The position numbers and the translations under genes are program-made. A stretch of 64,000 nt of DNA from Algicola sagamiensis DSM 14643. Its GTDB lineage: Bacteria; Pseudomonadota; Gammaproteobacteria; Enterobacterales; Alteromonadaceae. The stretch spans positions 1 through 64,000 of the forward strand of contig NZ_KB894500.1 of assembly GCF_000374485.1 (NCBI RefSeq), read 5' to 3'. The notes below the pieces were generated by a model. It searched no databases. It saw only the letters and a list, made by a program, of their open reading frames with translations, and was not told the origin of the DNA. Shown here one piece after another: positions 37,202-47,686 of this stretch (the stretch's first letter is position 1; every line of letters starts with the position of its first letter).

Positions 37202-37720
37202 ATGAAAACAATCGAAGTTGATGAGGAGCTTTATCAGCATATCGCAGGCAAAACTGAGAAGATCGGAGAGAGTGCTTCTGAGATTTTGCGACGCCTTCTC
37301 GGTTTAACCCCGCATCGCTTGCCACAAACACAGATACAGAAAGGCACCGAAGCAACACCTAAGGTATCAATCAATCAAGATGAGCTTTGCGTCTTTGATG
37401 TATTAAATGTTGAGGAACTCAATCTGCAAAAGGGTGTCGTCGGCCGTTTTCTGTTTATTTTAGGAGCACTGGCAAAAGTACATCGCGAGAAATTTGATTG
37501 TGTTCTTGATATCAAAGGCCGCAATCGTTTGTATTTCGCTGCAAACGAAGCCACTTTGTTGGAATCTGGCTCAAGTACAAACCCAAAGCAAATCCCAGAT
37601 TCAAAATACTGGGTGATCACGAATTCGAATACAACAAAGAAAAAAAGTATGTTGACGGATGTTGCCATTGCTCTTGGCTATACCCCTGCTGAGGTCGAGA
37701 AAATCCGCGAAATGCTGTAA
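37202..37720 (+). CDS. seqA: Replication initiation regulator SeqA
   Basis: 172 residues starting MKTIEVDEELYQHIAGKTEKIGESASEILRRLLGL, the oligomerising N-terminus. An upstream ATG at 37172 adds 10 unconserved residues. The C-terminal domain that binds hemimethylated GATC pairs is present (VGRFLFILGALAKVHREKFDCVLDIKGRNRLYFA...NTTKKKSMLTDVAIALGY). SeqA sequesters oriC after replication and occurs with Dam methylase. Followed by pgm after 10 nt. Confidence 0.97.
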   Translation: MKTIEVDEELYQHIAGKTEKIGESASEILRRLLGLTPHRLPQTQIQKGTEATPKVSINQDELCVFDVLNVEELNLQKGVVGRFLFILGALAKVHREKFDCVLDIKGRNRLYFAANEATLLESGSSTNPKQIPDSKYWVITNSNTTKKKSMLTDVAIALGYTPAEVEKIREML

Positions 37721-37730
37721 GGAGTAACCC

Positions 37731-39371
37731 TTGTCTCCACTTTCAGGGCAAAAGCCGCCGGTGACGAGCTTGGAAAATATCCCAAAGCTCGTCAGCCAGT
37801 TTTATATGCAACAACCTGATCTCAATCAGGACCTTTCAAAAAAAGTCAGTTTTGGCACTTCTGGTCATCGAGGAAGTTCAACGAAATGCACATTTAACGA
37901 AGCGCATATTCGAGCCATCACGCTGGCAATCGTTGAATACCGTCAAGCAAACTCGATTCAAGGCCCACTTTATCTGGGTAAAGATACGCATGCTTTATCT
38001 GAACCCGCGTTTATGGTTGCGCTGGAGGTACTGGTCGCCCATGATGTTCAGGTGATTATACAGGAAGGGTTTGGGTATACACCGACACCTGTAATTTCTC
38101 ACTGTATTTTAAACGATGAAAGTTGCAACGCTGATGGGATCATTATCACGCCTTCCCATAATCCACCTGCGGACGGTGGGATCAAATACAACACACCCAA
38201 TGGCGGCCCAGCAGACCAAACTGTAACGCAGTGGGTAGAAGATCGTGCAAATGAGATATTGCTGGGAGATTGGCAACAAACCCCAAGAGTTCCTTATGAA
38301 AAAGCGCTTGTTTCTTCGAATGTCCAGCAGCTTGATTTAGAGCAAATATACGTCGACCACTTGGAACGTGTCATTGATATTCAAGCTATTCAACAAGGGA
38401 AGGTAAAAATTGCAGTCGATCCAATGGGTGGGGCAGGCATCGGTGTCTGGCAAAAAATCAAACAAACCTATGGCCTTGATCTCACGATTGTGAATGAAGA
38501 AGTTGATCCAAGATTCGCTTTTGTGCCGCTTGATAAAGATGGCGTCATTCGCATGGATTGTTCTTCCCCTTTCGTCATGTCTGATTTGTTGAAGCAAAAA
38601 GGTGACTTTCATATCGCTATCGGCAATGACCCAGATGTGGACCGTCATGGGATTGTGACCCAAAGCTGCGGATTAATGAATCCAAACCACTATCTTGCTG
38701 TTGCGATTGACTATTTGCTTAAAAATCGCCCAAATTGGGCTGAGACCTTGCAAATTGGTAAGACGATTGTGTCAAGTGGGCTGATTGAGCGCGTTGTCGT
38801 TGCGAATCAGCGAGACCTCTTCGAAGTCCCGGTTGGCTTTAAATGGTTTGTAGAGAAAATGGCAGCAGGTCAGTTGGCTTTTGGTGGCGAAGAAAGTGCA
38901 GGTGCTTCATTTTTACAAAAAGACGGCAAAGCATGGTCGACAGATAAAGATGGCATCATCCTAGGTTTGCTTGCAGCAGAAATTTATGTCGTGACTCAAA
39001 AAGATCCTGGTGAATATTATCAAGCGCTGGTAAAGACATTAGGCGAGCCTCACTATCAGCGGATTGATGCACCTGTGCAACCAGCACAGAAAGCGCGGCT
39101 CAAATCAATCCAAGCAAAAGAGATATCCGAGAAGATGCTTGCTGGGGAGCCGATTCTAGGCATTCATACACAAGCGCCAGGGAATGATGAATCGATCGGC
39201 GGTTTGAAAGTTGTGACGAAACAGGGGTGGTTTGCGGCAAGACCTTCTGGGACGGAAGATATCTATAAGATTTACTTGGAAAGCTTTGTGAGTGCTGAGC
39301 ACCTTCAAGAGCTAACGGTTGCTGCGCAGCAGTTTGTAGACCGTCTGTTTCAGACGACTGAAGTAAGGTAA
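37731..39371 (+). CDS. pgm: Phosphoglucomutase (alpha-D-glucose phosphate-specific)
   Basis: 546 residues. Interconverts glucose-1-phosphate and glucose-6-phosphate. [13 protein letters not shown], the phosphoserine loop [18 protein letters not shown], metal-binding [10 protein letters not shown], sugar-binding [11 protein letters not shown] and phosphate-binding [13 protein letters not shown] are all intact. The start is a TTG at 37731, six nt after GGAGTAA. No ATG lies before the conserved region. Likely co-transcribed with seqA. Confidence 0.96.
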   Translation: MSPLSGQKPPVTSLENIPKLVSQFYMQQPDLNQDLSKKVSFGTSGHRGSSTKCTFNEAHIRAITLAIVEYRQANSIQGPLYLGKDTHALSEPAFMVALEVLVAHDVQVIIQEGFGYTPTPVISHCILNDESCNADGIIITPSHNPPADGGIKYNTPNGGPADQTVTQWVEDRANEILLGDWQQTPRVPYEKALVSSNVQQLDLEQIYVDHLERVIDIQAIQQGKVKIAVDPMGGAGIGVWQKIKQTYGLDLTIVNEEVDPRFAFVPLDKDGVIRMDCSSPFVMSDLLKQKGDFHIAIGNDPDVDRHGIVTQSCGLMNPNHYLAVAIDYLLKNRPNWAETLQIGKTIVSSGLIERVVVANQRDLFEVPVGFKWFVEKMAAGQLAFGGEESAGASFLQKDGKAWSTDKDGIILGLLAAEIYVVTQKDPGEYYQALVKTLGEPHYQRIDAPVQPAQKARLKSIQAKEISEKMLAGEPILGIHTQAPGNDESIGGLKVVTKQGWFAARPSGTEDIYKIYLESFVSAEHLQELTVAAQQFVDRLFQTTEVR

Positions 39372-39375
39372 TACC

Positions 39376-40413
39376 ATGATTGAACAACAGCTCCGAGAGA
39401 CTGGAGATTTTCTCACGATCACACGTGCGCACGAATGGCACTTGGACCCATTTTCTTTTCATACGAAAGACAGGTGTCAGGTCTCAATTTGGGATACAGG
39501 CGTGATTTGTATTGAGCCTGAGGAAGACCTGAAGAAAGATATTGTTCTATCATGCGCGGTCCATGGAAATGAAACCGCACCGATTGAAATTGTCTCTGAG
39601 CTTGTTCAAAAAGCAATTTTGGGTGAGATAAAACTCAAACAACGGGTGCTATTTATTTTCGGTAACCCTGCCTCGATCAATATTGGACAGCGTTTTGTCG
39701 AAGAAAATATGAACCGACTTTTTAGTGGTCAACACTCAGAAGGACCTGGTTTGAACAACTCAGAGCGGGAACGTGCGAAAAAATTAGAAGGCTATGTTGC
39801 GCGATTTTTTGAGTCGGTGCCAAAAGGGCGCTATCGTTGTCATTACGACTTACATACAGCGATCCGTGGCTCGAAGAACGAAAAGTTTGCGGTCTACCCA
39901 TTCCTTCATGGTAAGCCATGGAAGAAAAGCCAATTTGAATTCATGGGTGCATGTGGGGTGAATACAATCTTATTGATGAAAGCTCCAGCAACAACTTTTA
40001 GCTATTTCTCATCCAACAGTTTTGGCGCGGACTCTTTTACTGTAGAACTTGGTAAAGTCCGTCCATTTGGTGAAAACGACATGTCGCGCTTTGTCCAAGT
40101 GAAGCAAACACTGACTCAGCTCATTGGTGAGTCATCGATTCAGGCGAAACCATTCGATGCACAAGATTTTGAGATCTTCGAAGTCTATCGAACGATTAAC
40201 AAAGAGACCGAAGATTTCCGCTTAAATTTTGCGGATGATGTGGATAACTTCACGGGCTACTCAAAAGGCTTTGTACTCGCAGAAGACGGGGATATTCAAC
40301 ATATAGCTGAGGTAGATGGTGAAGCGATCATCTTCCCCAATGCCAATGTTGCTATTGGACAGCGTGCATTGTTGACTGTGATCCCGACCCAAGTTTCGGA
40401 GCACCTTGAGTAA
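39376..40413 (+). CDS. astE: Succinylglutamate desuccinylase
   Basis: 345 residues. Last step of the arginine succinyltransferase pathway, releasing succinate and glutamate. Zinc ligands appear in [15 protein letters not shown] (His, Glu) and [20 protein letters not shown] (His). [12 protein letters not shown] carries the catalytic Glu region. The other ast genes are not adjacent, so astE is separated from astCADB. It follows pgm by 4 nt. Confidence 0.92.
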   Translation: MIEQQLRETGDFLTITRAHEWHLDPFSFHTKDRCQVSIWDTGVICIEPEEDLKKDIVLSCAVHGNETAPIEIVSELVQKAILGEIKLKQRVLFIFGNPASINIGQRFVEENMNRLFSGQHSEGPGLNNSERERAKKLEGYVARFFESVPKGRYRCHYDLHTAIRGSKNEKFAVYPFLHGKPWKKSQFEFMGACGVNTILLMKAPATTFSYFSSNSFGADSFTVELGKVRPFGENDMSRFVQVKQTLTQLIGESSIQAKPFDAQDFEIFEVYRTINKETEDFRLNFADDVDNFTGYSKGFVLAEDGDIQHIAEVDGEAIIFPNANVAIGQRALLTVIPTQVSEHLE

Positions 40414-40464
40414 ATCGGTGAGCTTTGCCTCGATAAATTGATGAAGGCCAGTGCAGTGTTGGCC

Positions 40465-41196
40465 TTATTGTTGACTGTAAGATTGGATCACCGATTGCTC
40501 TGCTTTTTGAATGATGGCCTTCATCTCTCCACTTGCGAACATCTTTTGAATTTCCTCATCGATGCTTGATGCGAGCTGCTTATGTTTTGGGTTGAGATAG
40601 TGATAAAGCTTTAAAACAACAAGCGGATTTTTCGGATAAATGATTTGATGGTTTTCGAGTCGGCTGAGTCGAAGTTTACCATCCAGTGTATTGGTCAATG
40701 CAATATCTGCTAGGCCCTGAGTGATCAGTAAAAACATTTCTTCTGTATTATTCACATCAGAAACATTTTTCATGCCCTCAGTGATATTATTTGTATGTTT
40801 CACACCTCTGACTTTGACAAGGCTGTAATTGAGAAGGTCTTGCCTTGACTGGATCTGGATCCCTCTGTTTTTAAGAAAAAAAGGCATCGTTTCTAGAGAA
40901 TAGTATGCAGTTGGAACCCGGACCATATTCGGGTTTTCTTCACCATATGACCATATCCGCATGATCTCACCATCTTTACGTCCAGAGACAGCATCAAGTT
41001 GCGCTCTTTTCCCTGGTAGCGGGGAAATAGTGATATTGATATTGAGTTTGGCGTACACTTTTGGAAGTACGATTTTGCCTACTTGTTGCTCGACGAGTTT
41101 TTCTATGGAAGCAAAATGGTAATGTCTTTGGGCCGCAAAACAAGCCGTGCTAGAAAAGACACATATGCAGAAAATTAAACCAATAATGGATTTCAT
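40465..41196 (-). CDS. Periplasmic solute-binding protein (transporter-like)
   Basis: 243 residues. Signal peptide MKSIIGLIFCICVFSSTACFA, then YHFASIEKLVEQQVGKIVLPKVYAKLNINITISPLPGKRAQLDAVSGRKDGEIMRIWSYGEENPNMVRVPTAYYSLETMPFF, the pattern of orphan SBP_bac_3-like proteins common in vibrios and alteromonads. No transporter partner is present. The ligand is unknown. Confidence 0.8.
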   Translation of the reverse strand: MKSIIGLIFCICVFSSTACFAAQRHYHFASIEKLVEQQVGKIVLPKVYAKLNINITISPLPGKRAQLDAVSGRKDGEIMRIWSYGEENPNMVRVPTAYYSLETMPFFLKNRGIQIQSRQDLLNYSLVKVRGVKHTNNITEGMKNVSDVNNTEEMFLLITQGLADIALTNTLDGKLRLSRLENHQIIYPKNPLVVLKLYHYLNPKHKQLASSIDEEIQKMFASGEMKAIIQKAEQSVIQSYSQQ

Positions 41197-41352
41197 TCAA
41201 TTTGAGTCTATTGTTGATGACTATGTAAAGTTTAGTACGGATCAGCTTCGACTTATTGTTGCTAGAATTTTCTGGCATGTACACAGTGTGATGCAAAACA
41301 ATTTTTATACGTCGTCTTCTCTGTGTCGCATTTCGATATGTTTTCGGAGGAT

Positions 41353-41374
41353 AAAAAAGGGAGCAACAGCTCCC
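41353..41374 (-). terminator. Intrinsic terminator of isocitrate dehydrogenase gene
   Basis: On the minus strand, GGGAGC-TGTT-GCTCCC (41374-41359) is followed by TTTTTTAT, just past the stop at 41406. Confidence 0.92.
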
Positions 41375-41405
41375 ATATCAGAATCATTATTAAGATAAAT
41401 CAGTC

Positions 41406-42413
41406 TTACAGACGTTCAATCACAGCTTGTGTGAAGTCTGTTGTGCCGCTTGTGCCACCTAAATCTTGTGTGGTGCGGTCGCCAGATTCGATCACGTCGC
41501 GTAGTGCACTACGGATGCGCTCTGCTTTGTCATTCATCTCTAGATATTCAAGCATCTGAATTGATGCAAGGATGACAGAAGATGGGTTCGCGAGGTTTTT
41601 ACCAGCGATGTCTGGAGCAGAACCGTGGACGGCTTCGAAAATTGCACAGTCTTTACCGATATTTGCGCCTGGCGCCATGCCAAGACCACCGACAAGACCT
41701 GCACACAAGTCAGAAACGATGTCGCCAAATAGGTTCGTTGTGACGATGACGTCGAACTCAGCTGGGTTCATCACAAGTTTCATACACGTTGCATCTACGA
41801 TCATTTCGTGAGATTCGATATCCGCGTAGCGCTCACCAACTTCACGTGCAGTTTTCAAAAATAGGCCTGAGGTAGACTTCAAGATGTTCGCTTTGTGAAC
41901 CGCAGTCACACGTTTACGGCCTTCACGACGTGCTAGCTCATAAGCGAACTCAACGATACGCTCAGCGCCTTCACGCGTGATCTTGGATAGTGCTTCTGCT
42001 TCGCTACCATCTTCTGCCACCGTTTGGCCCAGGCCAGAATACATCCCCTGTGTATTTTCACGGATAGTGATGATATCAACGTCTTCGTAACGAGATTTCG
42101 TGCCTTTGAATGAAATGACCGGACGAACGTTTGCGTATAGGTTAAACTTTTTGCGAAGTGTCACATTGATTGAAGTGAATCCTTCACCAACAGGTGTTGT
42201 TAATGGGCCCTTCAATGTGATCTTGTTACGCGCAATTGCGTCTAGTGTTTCTTGTGGCAGTAGCTCACCGCTGTTTTCTAGTGCAGTTAAGCCCGCATCT
42301 ACATATTCGTAGTTAAAGTCACAACCGACCTTATTCAGGATTTCGATTGCAGATTCAATAATACTCGGACCAATGCCATCGCCCTTGATGACTGTAATTG
42401 TTTGTGCCGCCAT
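41406..42413 (-). CDS. NAD-dependent-type isocitrate dehydrogenase
   Basis: 335 residues, far shorter than E. coli Icd (416). The sequence follows the compact NAD-dependent isocitrate/isopropylmalate/homoisocitrate group: VIKGDGIGPSIIESA, substrate loop TSINVTLRKKFNLYANVRPV, TIRENTQGMYSG, VHKANILKSTSGLF, metal-binding DATCMKLVMNPAEFDVIVTTNLFGDIVSDLCAGLVGGLG, and EAVHGSAPDIAGKNLANP. SINVTLRK favours isocitrate over isopropylmalate. Whether it is the main TCA enzyme or a second one cannot be told here. Monocistronic. Confidence 0.88.
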   Translation of the reverse strand: MAAQTITVIKGDGIGPSIIESAIEILNKVGCDFNYEYVDAGLTALENSGELLPQETLDAIARNKITLKGPLTTPVGEGFTSINVTLRKKFNLYANVRPVISFKGTKSRYEDVDIITIRENTQGMYSGLGQTVAEDGSEAEALSKITREGAERIVEFAYELARREGRKRVTAVHKANILKSTSGLFLKTAREVGERYADIESHEMIVDATCMKLVMNPAEFDVIVTTNLFGDIVSDLCAGLVGGLGMAPGANIGKDCAIFEAVHGSAPDIAGKNLANPSSVILASIQMLEYLEMNDKAERIRSALRDVIESGDRTTQDLGGTSGTTDFTQAVIERL

Positions 42414-42575
42414 GAAATTACCCTTAAATGACTATTTTTACTATCCAGAGTAGTAGAAGCTGGAAAATATGGCGGGCGATTATGTCATTTTTTCGCCCAA
42501 TTATCTATCTATTGTGCAGGAACTTTCATTCTTAAGAATTGTTTTTGAACGATATTTGTTCTTAATGCGCTTTAT

Positions 42576-44261
42576 TTATCCGATCGGTAACCAAAGTTGC
42601 CCTGAATTTAAAAGTTGATCTGAAATCTGTTGCACCGTTTCTGGGTTGATTTTTAGGGGGCGTAATGAAGAATTGAGAGCTTTTTGGTATTCTTTGGTGT
42701 CTTTTTCTGATGTGAGCATTGGAATGGCGATCAACAATGCTGCCATCAGGATTTGGTTGGCCTGTTGCTGGGAGTTTGGAATTTTATCATCCGTTGGCCA
42801 GAAGTTTGAACGAAGGGCCACTCGTAAAGTCCCGGGTAACTTCAACGCTTTTTGGCCTTCCTGATAAGCGGATTGGGTTAAATCGCTATGCAGATCAAAC
42901 AGCGCTTTGAAGAAATTCTGAATTGGCTTGGATTGAAGGGGTGCTGCGCTACTTTCCGATACCATTGATTTACTTTGTGCCATCAAAACGGGCGCAATGA
43001 ATGCAGTCATGAGATAGCTAAACCGGGTAGGTAGGTGTTTTGTCTTTACTTGTCGGGAGAGTTGTTCAGCAATGTGGCCCAATAACCAAATTGCATGGCG
43101 CTGTTTTTCTGTGGTTGCAGCACAACATAAGACTCGTGTCTTTTGGTGATTGGCTAAAATGGATTGTGCATTCATGATCCCTAAAAATCGGATGGCATGG
43201 AATGCAGTCACAATGGGAAGTTTCTCTTTACTTCGCTGGGTTGCATTATCTGTAAGTGCATGGCGATAGGATGGGTTTTCTTTTAAAAATGGATAAAGCG
43301 CTTCTTCCGTGATATTCATCATATCCTGCTGGAATTCTTGTTTATCAAGTGGTGATGTAACTTCGGGGATCAATTTAAGTTTTCGGGGGTTCTCGTTTTG
43401 AATGTTTTGGCAAGCCTTATGGATATATTCAACACTGAGAGAATGCAGATTCTTTGTCGATAACTGGAAGACTTGGTGCTCAGAAAATGTATCCAGCCTG
43501 ACGGATTTGGTTTTTTTTAAGCCAAATTTGCCTTGTTGGCTCATTGCGACAGCCAGGGATAAAGGGTGATCCTGAAAGAGTAAAACGGTGTCTTTGGGTT
43601 TTTTGAGTGGACTGCCGATTTGTAGTTCTTGTAGCAGCGCGATGATATGAGATAAAGCTTCATGAAAAACCGGATTGAGAATTTTTGCAGAGAGCTTTCG
43701 ACATGCTTCATAGAGTGTCAATTTGGGATGCTTTTGATGGAAATTGATCAAGTGGTAAGTAGCTGAAAGAATCTGGACATGACAAACGCAACCCATCCAA
43801 TAGCCGGGGTAATAGGGCTTACTTTTGATGAGTCCGAGAAGCTGTTTTTTATCTTCCCATGTAATGGTCTTGTTTTTTTTAATGGTGGTTACCAAGGCCA
43901 GTTTAATATGCTTCCAATCTGGCTTTGCCCAGTCTTGTTCTCTGTGAGACATCAAAAACAACATTAAGCAATGCAGGTGTGTTGTTTTTGCTTGTGGCGT
44001 TAACTCACTACGATGAATGAGAATACAAGCGAGAAGAAAAGTTCTCAGGATCAAATTTTTGTGTGGTTTTAACTCAGCAATCGGAAAGTGAAGAAGAAAC
44101 GCAGCAGTGTAGGGTTCTTCTTCGCAAAACTGCCGTGTTCGTTGAATGGCGCTATTCAGCTCTTCATGAATATCTTCAGCAGCAATTAAAACACTGGGAC
44201 ATCTTTGGCTGATCTGAGACCAAAACTGTATCAGTGCTTTTAACGCGGCGTTTTCATTCAT
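42576..44261 (-). CDS. Unrecognised 561-residue protein
   Basis: No family recognised. The protein is helical, with no signal peptide, few charged repeats and many Leu/His/Gln. It holds several hydrophobic helices (LILRTFLLACILIHR, HCLMLFLMSH, ILMAALLIAIPML) that look buried more than membrane-spanning. Sequences such as PYYPGYWMGCVCHVQILSATYHLI and VTAFHAIRFLGIMNAQSI recall all-alpha regulatory domains (HDOD-like size), but no HD or other catalytic motif is visible. Last gene of the ppnN operon, overlapping the DUF3192 gene by 4 nt (ATGA). Confidence 0.75.
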   Translation of the reverse strand: MNENAALKALIQFWSQISQRCPSVLIAAEDIHEELNSAIQRTRQFCEEEPYTAAFLLHFPIAELKPHKNLILRTFLLACILIHRSELTPQAKTTHLHCLMLFLMSHREQDWAKPDWKHIKLALVTTIKKNKTITWEDKKQLLGLIKSKPYYPGYWMGCVCHVQILSATYHLINFHQKHPKLTLYEACRKLSAKILNPVFHEALSHIIALLQELQIGSPLKKPKDTVLLFQDHPLSLAVAMSQQGKFGLKKTKSVRLDTFSEHQVFQLSTKNLHSLSVEYIHKACQNIQNENPRKLKLIPEVTSPLDKQEFQQDMMNITEEALYPFLKENPSYRHALTDNATQRSKEKLPIVTAFHAIRFLGIMNAQSILANHQKTRVLCCAATTEKQRHAIWLLGHIAEQLSRQVKTKHLPTRFSYLMTAFIAPVLMAQSKSMVSESSAAPLQSKPIQNFFKALFDLHSDLTQSAYQEGQKALKLPGTLRVALRSNFWPTDDKIPNSQQQANQILMAALLIAIPMLTSEKDTKEYQKALNSSLRPLKINPETVQQISDQLLNSGQLWLPIG

Positions 44262-44701
44262 AAGATCTCGTTATATTGTTCGTAGGCAATTGGGCCGACG
44301 GAGACCAAGTTATCATCTTTAAATAGTAGGGCAGTACACTCCTCTCGGGTAGTAAATCCATCTGACTCTTTGAGCTGCGTTCGATAAAAAAAGACTTGCC
44401 AGATATGGCCATTCACCTTTTTTGCTTCAGTGATATCTGGTCCACCGAGCTTTGAGAGCACCTGCTGTCGATAAGTGTTGTTGCTATCGATAAGGGATTG
44501 AATGAATTTCTGGTTGTAGACTTCCCGAACCTGCCACTCCATTTGATCCGGGTTGTCTTGATAGAATGTTTTGACAAGAAATGTCATGAGTAAATACATT
44601 ACAGAGCCCAGCAGAAAAACTTTCAATAAAGTCATGATGGATCGACGATCCTGTTTCTGTCTTACATCTGTATCTACCCATTCATTCATGTATTCACCCA
44701 T
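44258..44701 (-). CDS. DUF3192 family membrane-anchored protein
   Basis: 147 residues. One transmembrane helix near residues 24-45 (LLKVFLLGSVMYLLMTFLV), then the DUF3192 core: LSKLGGPDITEAKKVNGHIWQVFFYRTQLKESDGFTTREECTALLFKDDNLVSVGPIAYEQY. The YRTQ...DG.TT.EECT.LxF motif is the family hallmark. Function unknown. An ATG at 44689 is an alternative start. The C-terminus overlaps the next gene. Confidence 0.85.
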   Translation of the reverse strand: MGEYMNEWVDTDVRQKQDRRSIMTLLKVFLLGSVMYLLMTFLVKTFYQDNPDQMEWQVREVYNQKFIQSLIDSNNTYRQQVLSKLGGPDITEAKKVNGHIWQVFFYRTQLKESDGFTTREECTALLFKDDNLVSVGPIAYEQYNEIL

Positions 44702-44711
44702 TCATACGGCC

Positions 44712-45410
44712 TTACCAAGGGATCGTTTGACCATCATAGTTTAAAAACGAACCATTATACGCTTGTTTGAAATTAAGCAAAATATCCGCTAACCCATTGA
44801 CAGATGTTTTGACATCAATCAAGGCATTTGGGCCGCCCATATCAGTTTTCACCCACCCAGGATGCAGTGCTACACTTTGGATCTGATCGTCGGCTAAGTC
44901 AACCGAAAGACTACGAACAACCGAATTTAGTGATGATTTAGAACTACGATAAATATATTGTCCACCTGAAGAATTATCATCAATACTTCCCATTTTTGAG
45001 CTGATGTACCCACAAATGGCGCCGTTATTCATTTTTAAGTTTGAGTGCAAAGCTCTAGTGAGAAGTAAAGGAGCAAGCGTGTTGACCATCAGCACGTCTT
45101 TCCACTCATCCAAATCCACACTGTGAAAAGACTGCTGTCCTTTAGAGCCATAAACACCCGCATTATTGATGAAAATATCGATATTTTGCCCTTGTAGGGC
45201 CTGAGCAAAATTGTCGATTGAAGCGACATCAGACACATCCAGTGCATGAAGTGTCAGGTTTGCGTTTGTTTCATTCAAGGATAAAAGTTGATCAGATGCG
45301 TGGCCCGGGCGGTGTGTTGCGATGACATTTGCTCCGAGGGCAGTAAAATGTTCCACGAAACCTAACCCGATACCACGGTTGGTTCCGGTGAGTAAAATTG
45401 TTTTTTGCAT
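44712..45410 (-). CDS. Short-chain dehydrogenase/reductase (carbonyl-reductase-like)
   Basis: 232 residues. TGTNRGIGLGF cofactor loop, NNAG in FINNAGVYG, and YIYRSSKSSLN in place of the usual Tyr-x3-Lys (YRSSK, so the Tyr/Lys pair is present). ALHPGWVKTDMGGPNA is typical of C-factor/carbonyl-reductase SDRs, NADP(H)-dependent. Substrate unknown. Five nt downstream of xni. Confidence 0.9.
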   Translation of the reverse strand: MQKTILLTGTNRGIGLGFVEHFTALGANVIATHRPGHASDQLLSLNETNANLTLHALDVSDVASIDNFAQALQGQNIDIFINNAGVYGSKGQQSFHSVDLDEWKDVLMVNTLAPLLLTRALHSNLKMNNGAICGYISSKMGSIDDNSSGGQYIYRSSKSSLNSVVRSLSVDLADDQIQSVALHPGWVKTDMGGPNALIDVKTSVNGLADILLNFKQAYNGSFLNYDGQTIPW

Positions 45411-45415
45411 AAGAA

Positions 45416-46243
45416 CTAATCTCGTTGGAGTCTGAGTTGTTTTAGGTTGATACCGAGCTCAATATCGGTTTTAAGTTGACTGATTTGACGGAAGACCTGC
45501 CAGCTATCCCATTCTTCCTCCATTTTGCACTTGTATTTTGGTGGTAATCGGTGCAAATCGAGATGGTCCAGCTTCGGGCAGATGGATAGGATCTCTAAAG
45601 CTGACTTTGGCCCAATTCCGCTCACACCAGGAATATTATTTGTGGCATCTCCAGCCAAACTTAAAAAGTCGGAAAATTGATGGCTATGAATACCGAACTT
45701 TTCAATGACATCTTCATTTTGAATGAACTTCCGGTGGAAGTAGTCGTAAACATGAATATGTTCGTGATGAAGGAGTTGATTAAAGCCTTTATCAGTGGAG
45801 ATGATTGTCACGGGAATCTGTTTGGCAGCTGTTTTTAGCGCTAAAGTCGCAATGACATCATCGGCTTCATCTTCTTCAGGTAACAGTGAATCAATGCCGA
45901 CATCCAGTAAATGATCTTGAATTTGTCCCATGCCATAGGCAAGCGCTTCTGGCATTGGTGAGCGACCTTCTTTGTATTCTGGGAAAAGCGTCTTACGCCA
46001 ACTGGTGTTGGATGCATCAAACACCATTAAAGCGTGGCTTGGCGAGAACTGCTGTAGCAGCTTTTTGATTGCTGATGCTGTGGATGTTGCCGTATTGTGG
46101 ATCAGCTGATGGCGAGTCTGATCAGACAGTTCACCACGGATCGGCTGAAAAGGACGTTCTGCGATCGCGTAGATGCGCCGGATCAGGTTCAGCGCATCAA
46201 CAAGGAGTAAATGGTAAGGAGGTGACTCAACTGACAATTTCAT
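45416..46243 (-). CDS. xni: Flap endonuclease Xni (ExoIX)
   Basis: 275 residues. A 5'-3' exonuclease-fold flap endonuclease related to the N-terminus of DNA polymerase [62 protein letters not shown], and the helix-hairpin-helix [25 protein letters not shown]. The start overlaps the ppnN stop by 17 nt, so translation is coupled. Confidence 0.94.
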   Translation of the reverse strand: MKLSVESPPYHLLLVDALNLIRRIYAIAERPFQPIRGELSDQTRHQLIHNTATSTASAIKKLLQQFSPSHALMVFDASNTSWRKTLFPEYKEGRSPMPEALAYGMGQIQDHLLDVGIDSLLPEEDEADDVIATLALKTAAKQIPVTIISTDKGFNQLLHHEHIHVYDYFHRKFIQNEDVIEKFGIHSHQFSDFLSLAGDATNNIPGVSGIGPKSALEILSICPKLDHLDLHRLPPKYKCKMEEEWDSWQVFRQISQLKTDIELGINLKQLRLQRD

Positions 46244-47582
46244 AACAGGGGATATATTCAGTACCAGGTAGTTTCATTCGGCCTTGTTTGACAAATGCTT
46301 TGAGTAGCTTGTCCATTCGCTTCATCAGTATTGCATCACCAGTTAACTTGAAAGGTCCTTGACGTGCAATTGCTTGAATACCCTCGTCTTTTACATTGCC
46401 AGCAACGATACCTGAAAATGCCTTTCTTAGATTTGCTGCTAACTGTGCCAGACTTTGGTCCATATGTAAATTCAACTTGGCCATGTTTTCATGGGTCGGG
46501 ATGAAAGGGAGCTGAAACTCTGGTTCTATTTTAAGAGTCCAATTAAAGTGATACGCATCGCCAATAGTTTTTCTATAATCGCGAACTTCCGGCATCGATG
46601 CTTTGAGGACGCGGGCAACTTCCGGTGCATCCTGAATGATGATTTGGAACATATCCGTTGCTTTCTCACCCAAAATACTACCAATAAAGTCTTTCAATTC
46701 GTAAAAGTAATTTTCGCTCTCTTTCGGGCCAGTTAAGATGATGGGCAGTTGTTGTCGCGCATTCTCCGGGTGGGACATGATCCCGATAATGTAGAGTAAT
46801 TCTTCAGCAGTCCCGACGCCACCTGGGAATATTAAAATCCCGTGTGCGACGCGGACAAATGCCTCTAGACGTTTTTCGATGTCTGGCAGGATCACGAGTT
46901 CATTGACAATGGGGTTTGGTGGTTCTGCAGCGATAATACTGGGTTCCGTCAAACCAAGGTATCGTCCGGTTGATATCCTTTGCTTGGCATGACCAATCGT
47001 GGCACCTTTCATCGGGCCTTTCATTGCGCCTGGACCACAGCCGGTACAGATATTGAGGCCGCGGATCCCCAGCTGATAACCAACGTCTTTGGTATATTTA
47101 TATTCGATATCATTAATGGAATGACCGCCCCAACAGACCACCATATCTGCACCGCGTGTAGGCTTAATGGCTTTTGCATTGCGTAGAATATCAAAAACAA
47201 CATGGGTGATGTGTGAGGAGTTTGTGAGGTTGATGCTATCAGAGCTTTGATAGCGATCATTTAAATATAAAATATCTCGGATCACGGCAAATAAATGTTC
47301 GTGTATTCCTTTGATGATCTGGTCATCAACAAAGGCGGTTTCTGGCGGATTCATGAGTTCTATTTTAATCCCGCGTTCTCGGCGCAAGAGGTTTATGTCA
47401 AAGCTTTTATACTTTTCATAAATTTCGGTTGAGCTATCCGTATGGCTGCCAACGTTTAAAACTGCCAAAGAGCAGTTGCGAAATATACGATATAAATCAC
47501 TGGTGGAGGATTGCTTCAAGCTGTCAACTTCAAGCTGGGAAAGAAGGTCCATTGCGCCTATCGGATTCAGTTGTACCAGCAT
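46227..47582 (-). CDS. ppnN: Pyrimidine/purine nucleotide 5'-monophosphate nucleosidase
   Basis: 451 residues from the ATG at 47582 ([20 protein letters not shown]), with GGAG six nt upstream. A longer in-frame start at 47630 is rejected. PpnN (YgdH) cleaves nucleoside monophosphates to base and ribose-5-phosphate and is stimulated by (p)ppGpp. The LOG-type motif [12 protein letters not shown] and [26 protein letters not shown] are conserved. First gene of ppnN-xni-SDR-DUF3192-unknown. This adds a nucleotide-degrading enzyme to the salvage theme at 1-7 kb. Confidence 0.96.
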   Translation of the reverse strand: MLVQLNPIGAMDLLSQLEVDSLKQSSTSDLYRIFRNCSLAVLNVGSHTDSSTEIYEKYKSFDINLLRRERGIKIELMNPPETAFVDDQIIKGIHEHLFAVIRDILYLNDRYQSSDSINLTNSSHITHVVFDILRNAKAIKPTRGADMVVCWGGHSINDIEYKYTKDVGYQLGIRGLNICTGCGPGAMKGPMKGATIGHAKQRISTGRYLGLTEPSIIAAEPPNPIVNELVILPDIEKRLEAFVRVAHGILIFPGGVGTAEELLYIIGIMSHPENARQQLPIILTGPKESENYFYELKDFIGSILGEKATDMFQIIIQDAPEVARVLKASMPEVRDYRKTIGDAYHFNWTLKIEPEFQLPFIPTHENMAKLNLHMDQSLAQLAANLRKAFSGIVAGNVKDEGIQAIARQGPFKLTGDAILMKRMDKLLKAFVKQGRMKLPGTEYIPCYEIVS

Positions 47583-47686
47583 GTGTTTCTCCTTCGGAAC
47601 ATGTTCTCTGCTAACACAGTGAATAATCACATGTTTTTGACAGAGCTAGATGGGTAATTATGAATGAGGAATGTCAAATTGGAAAG

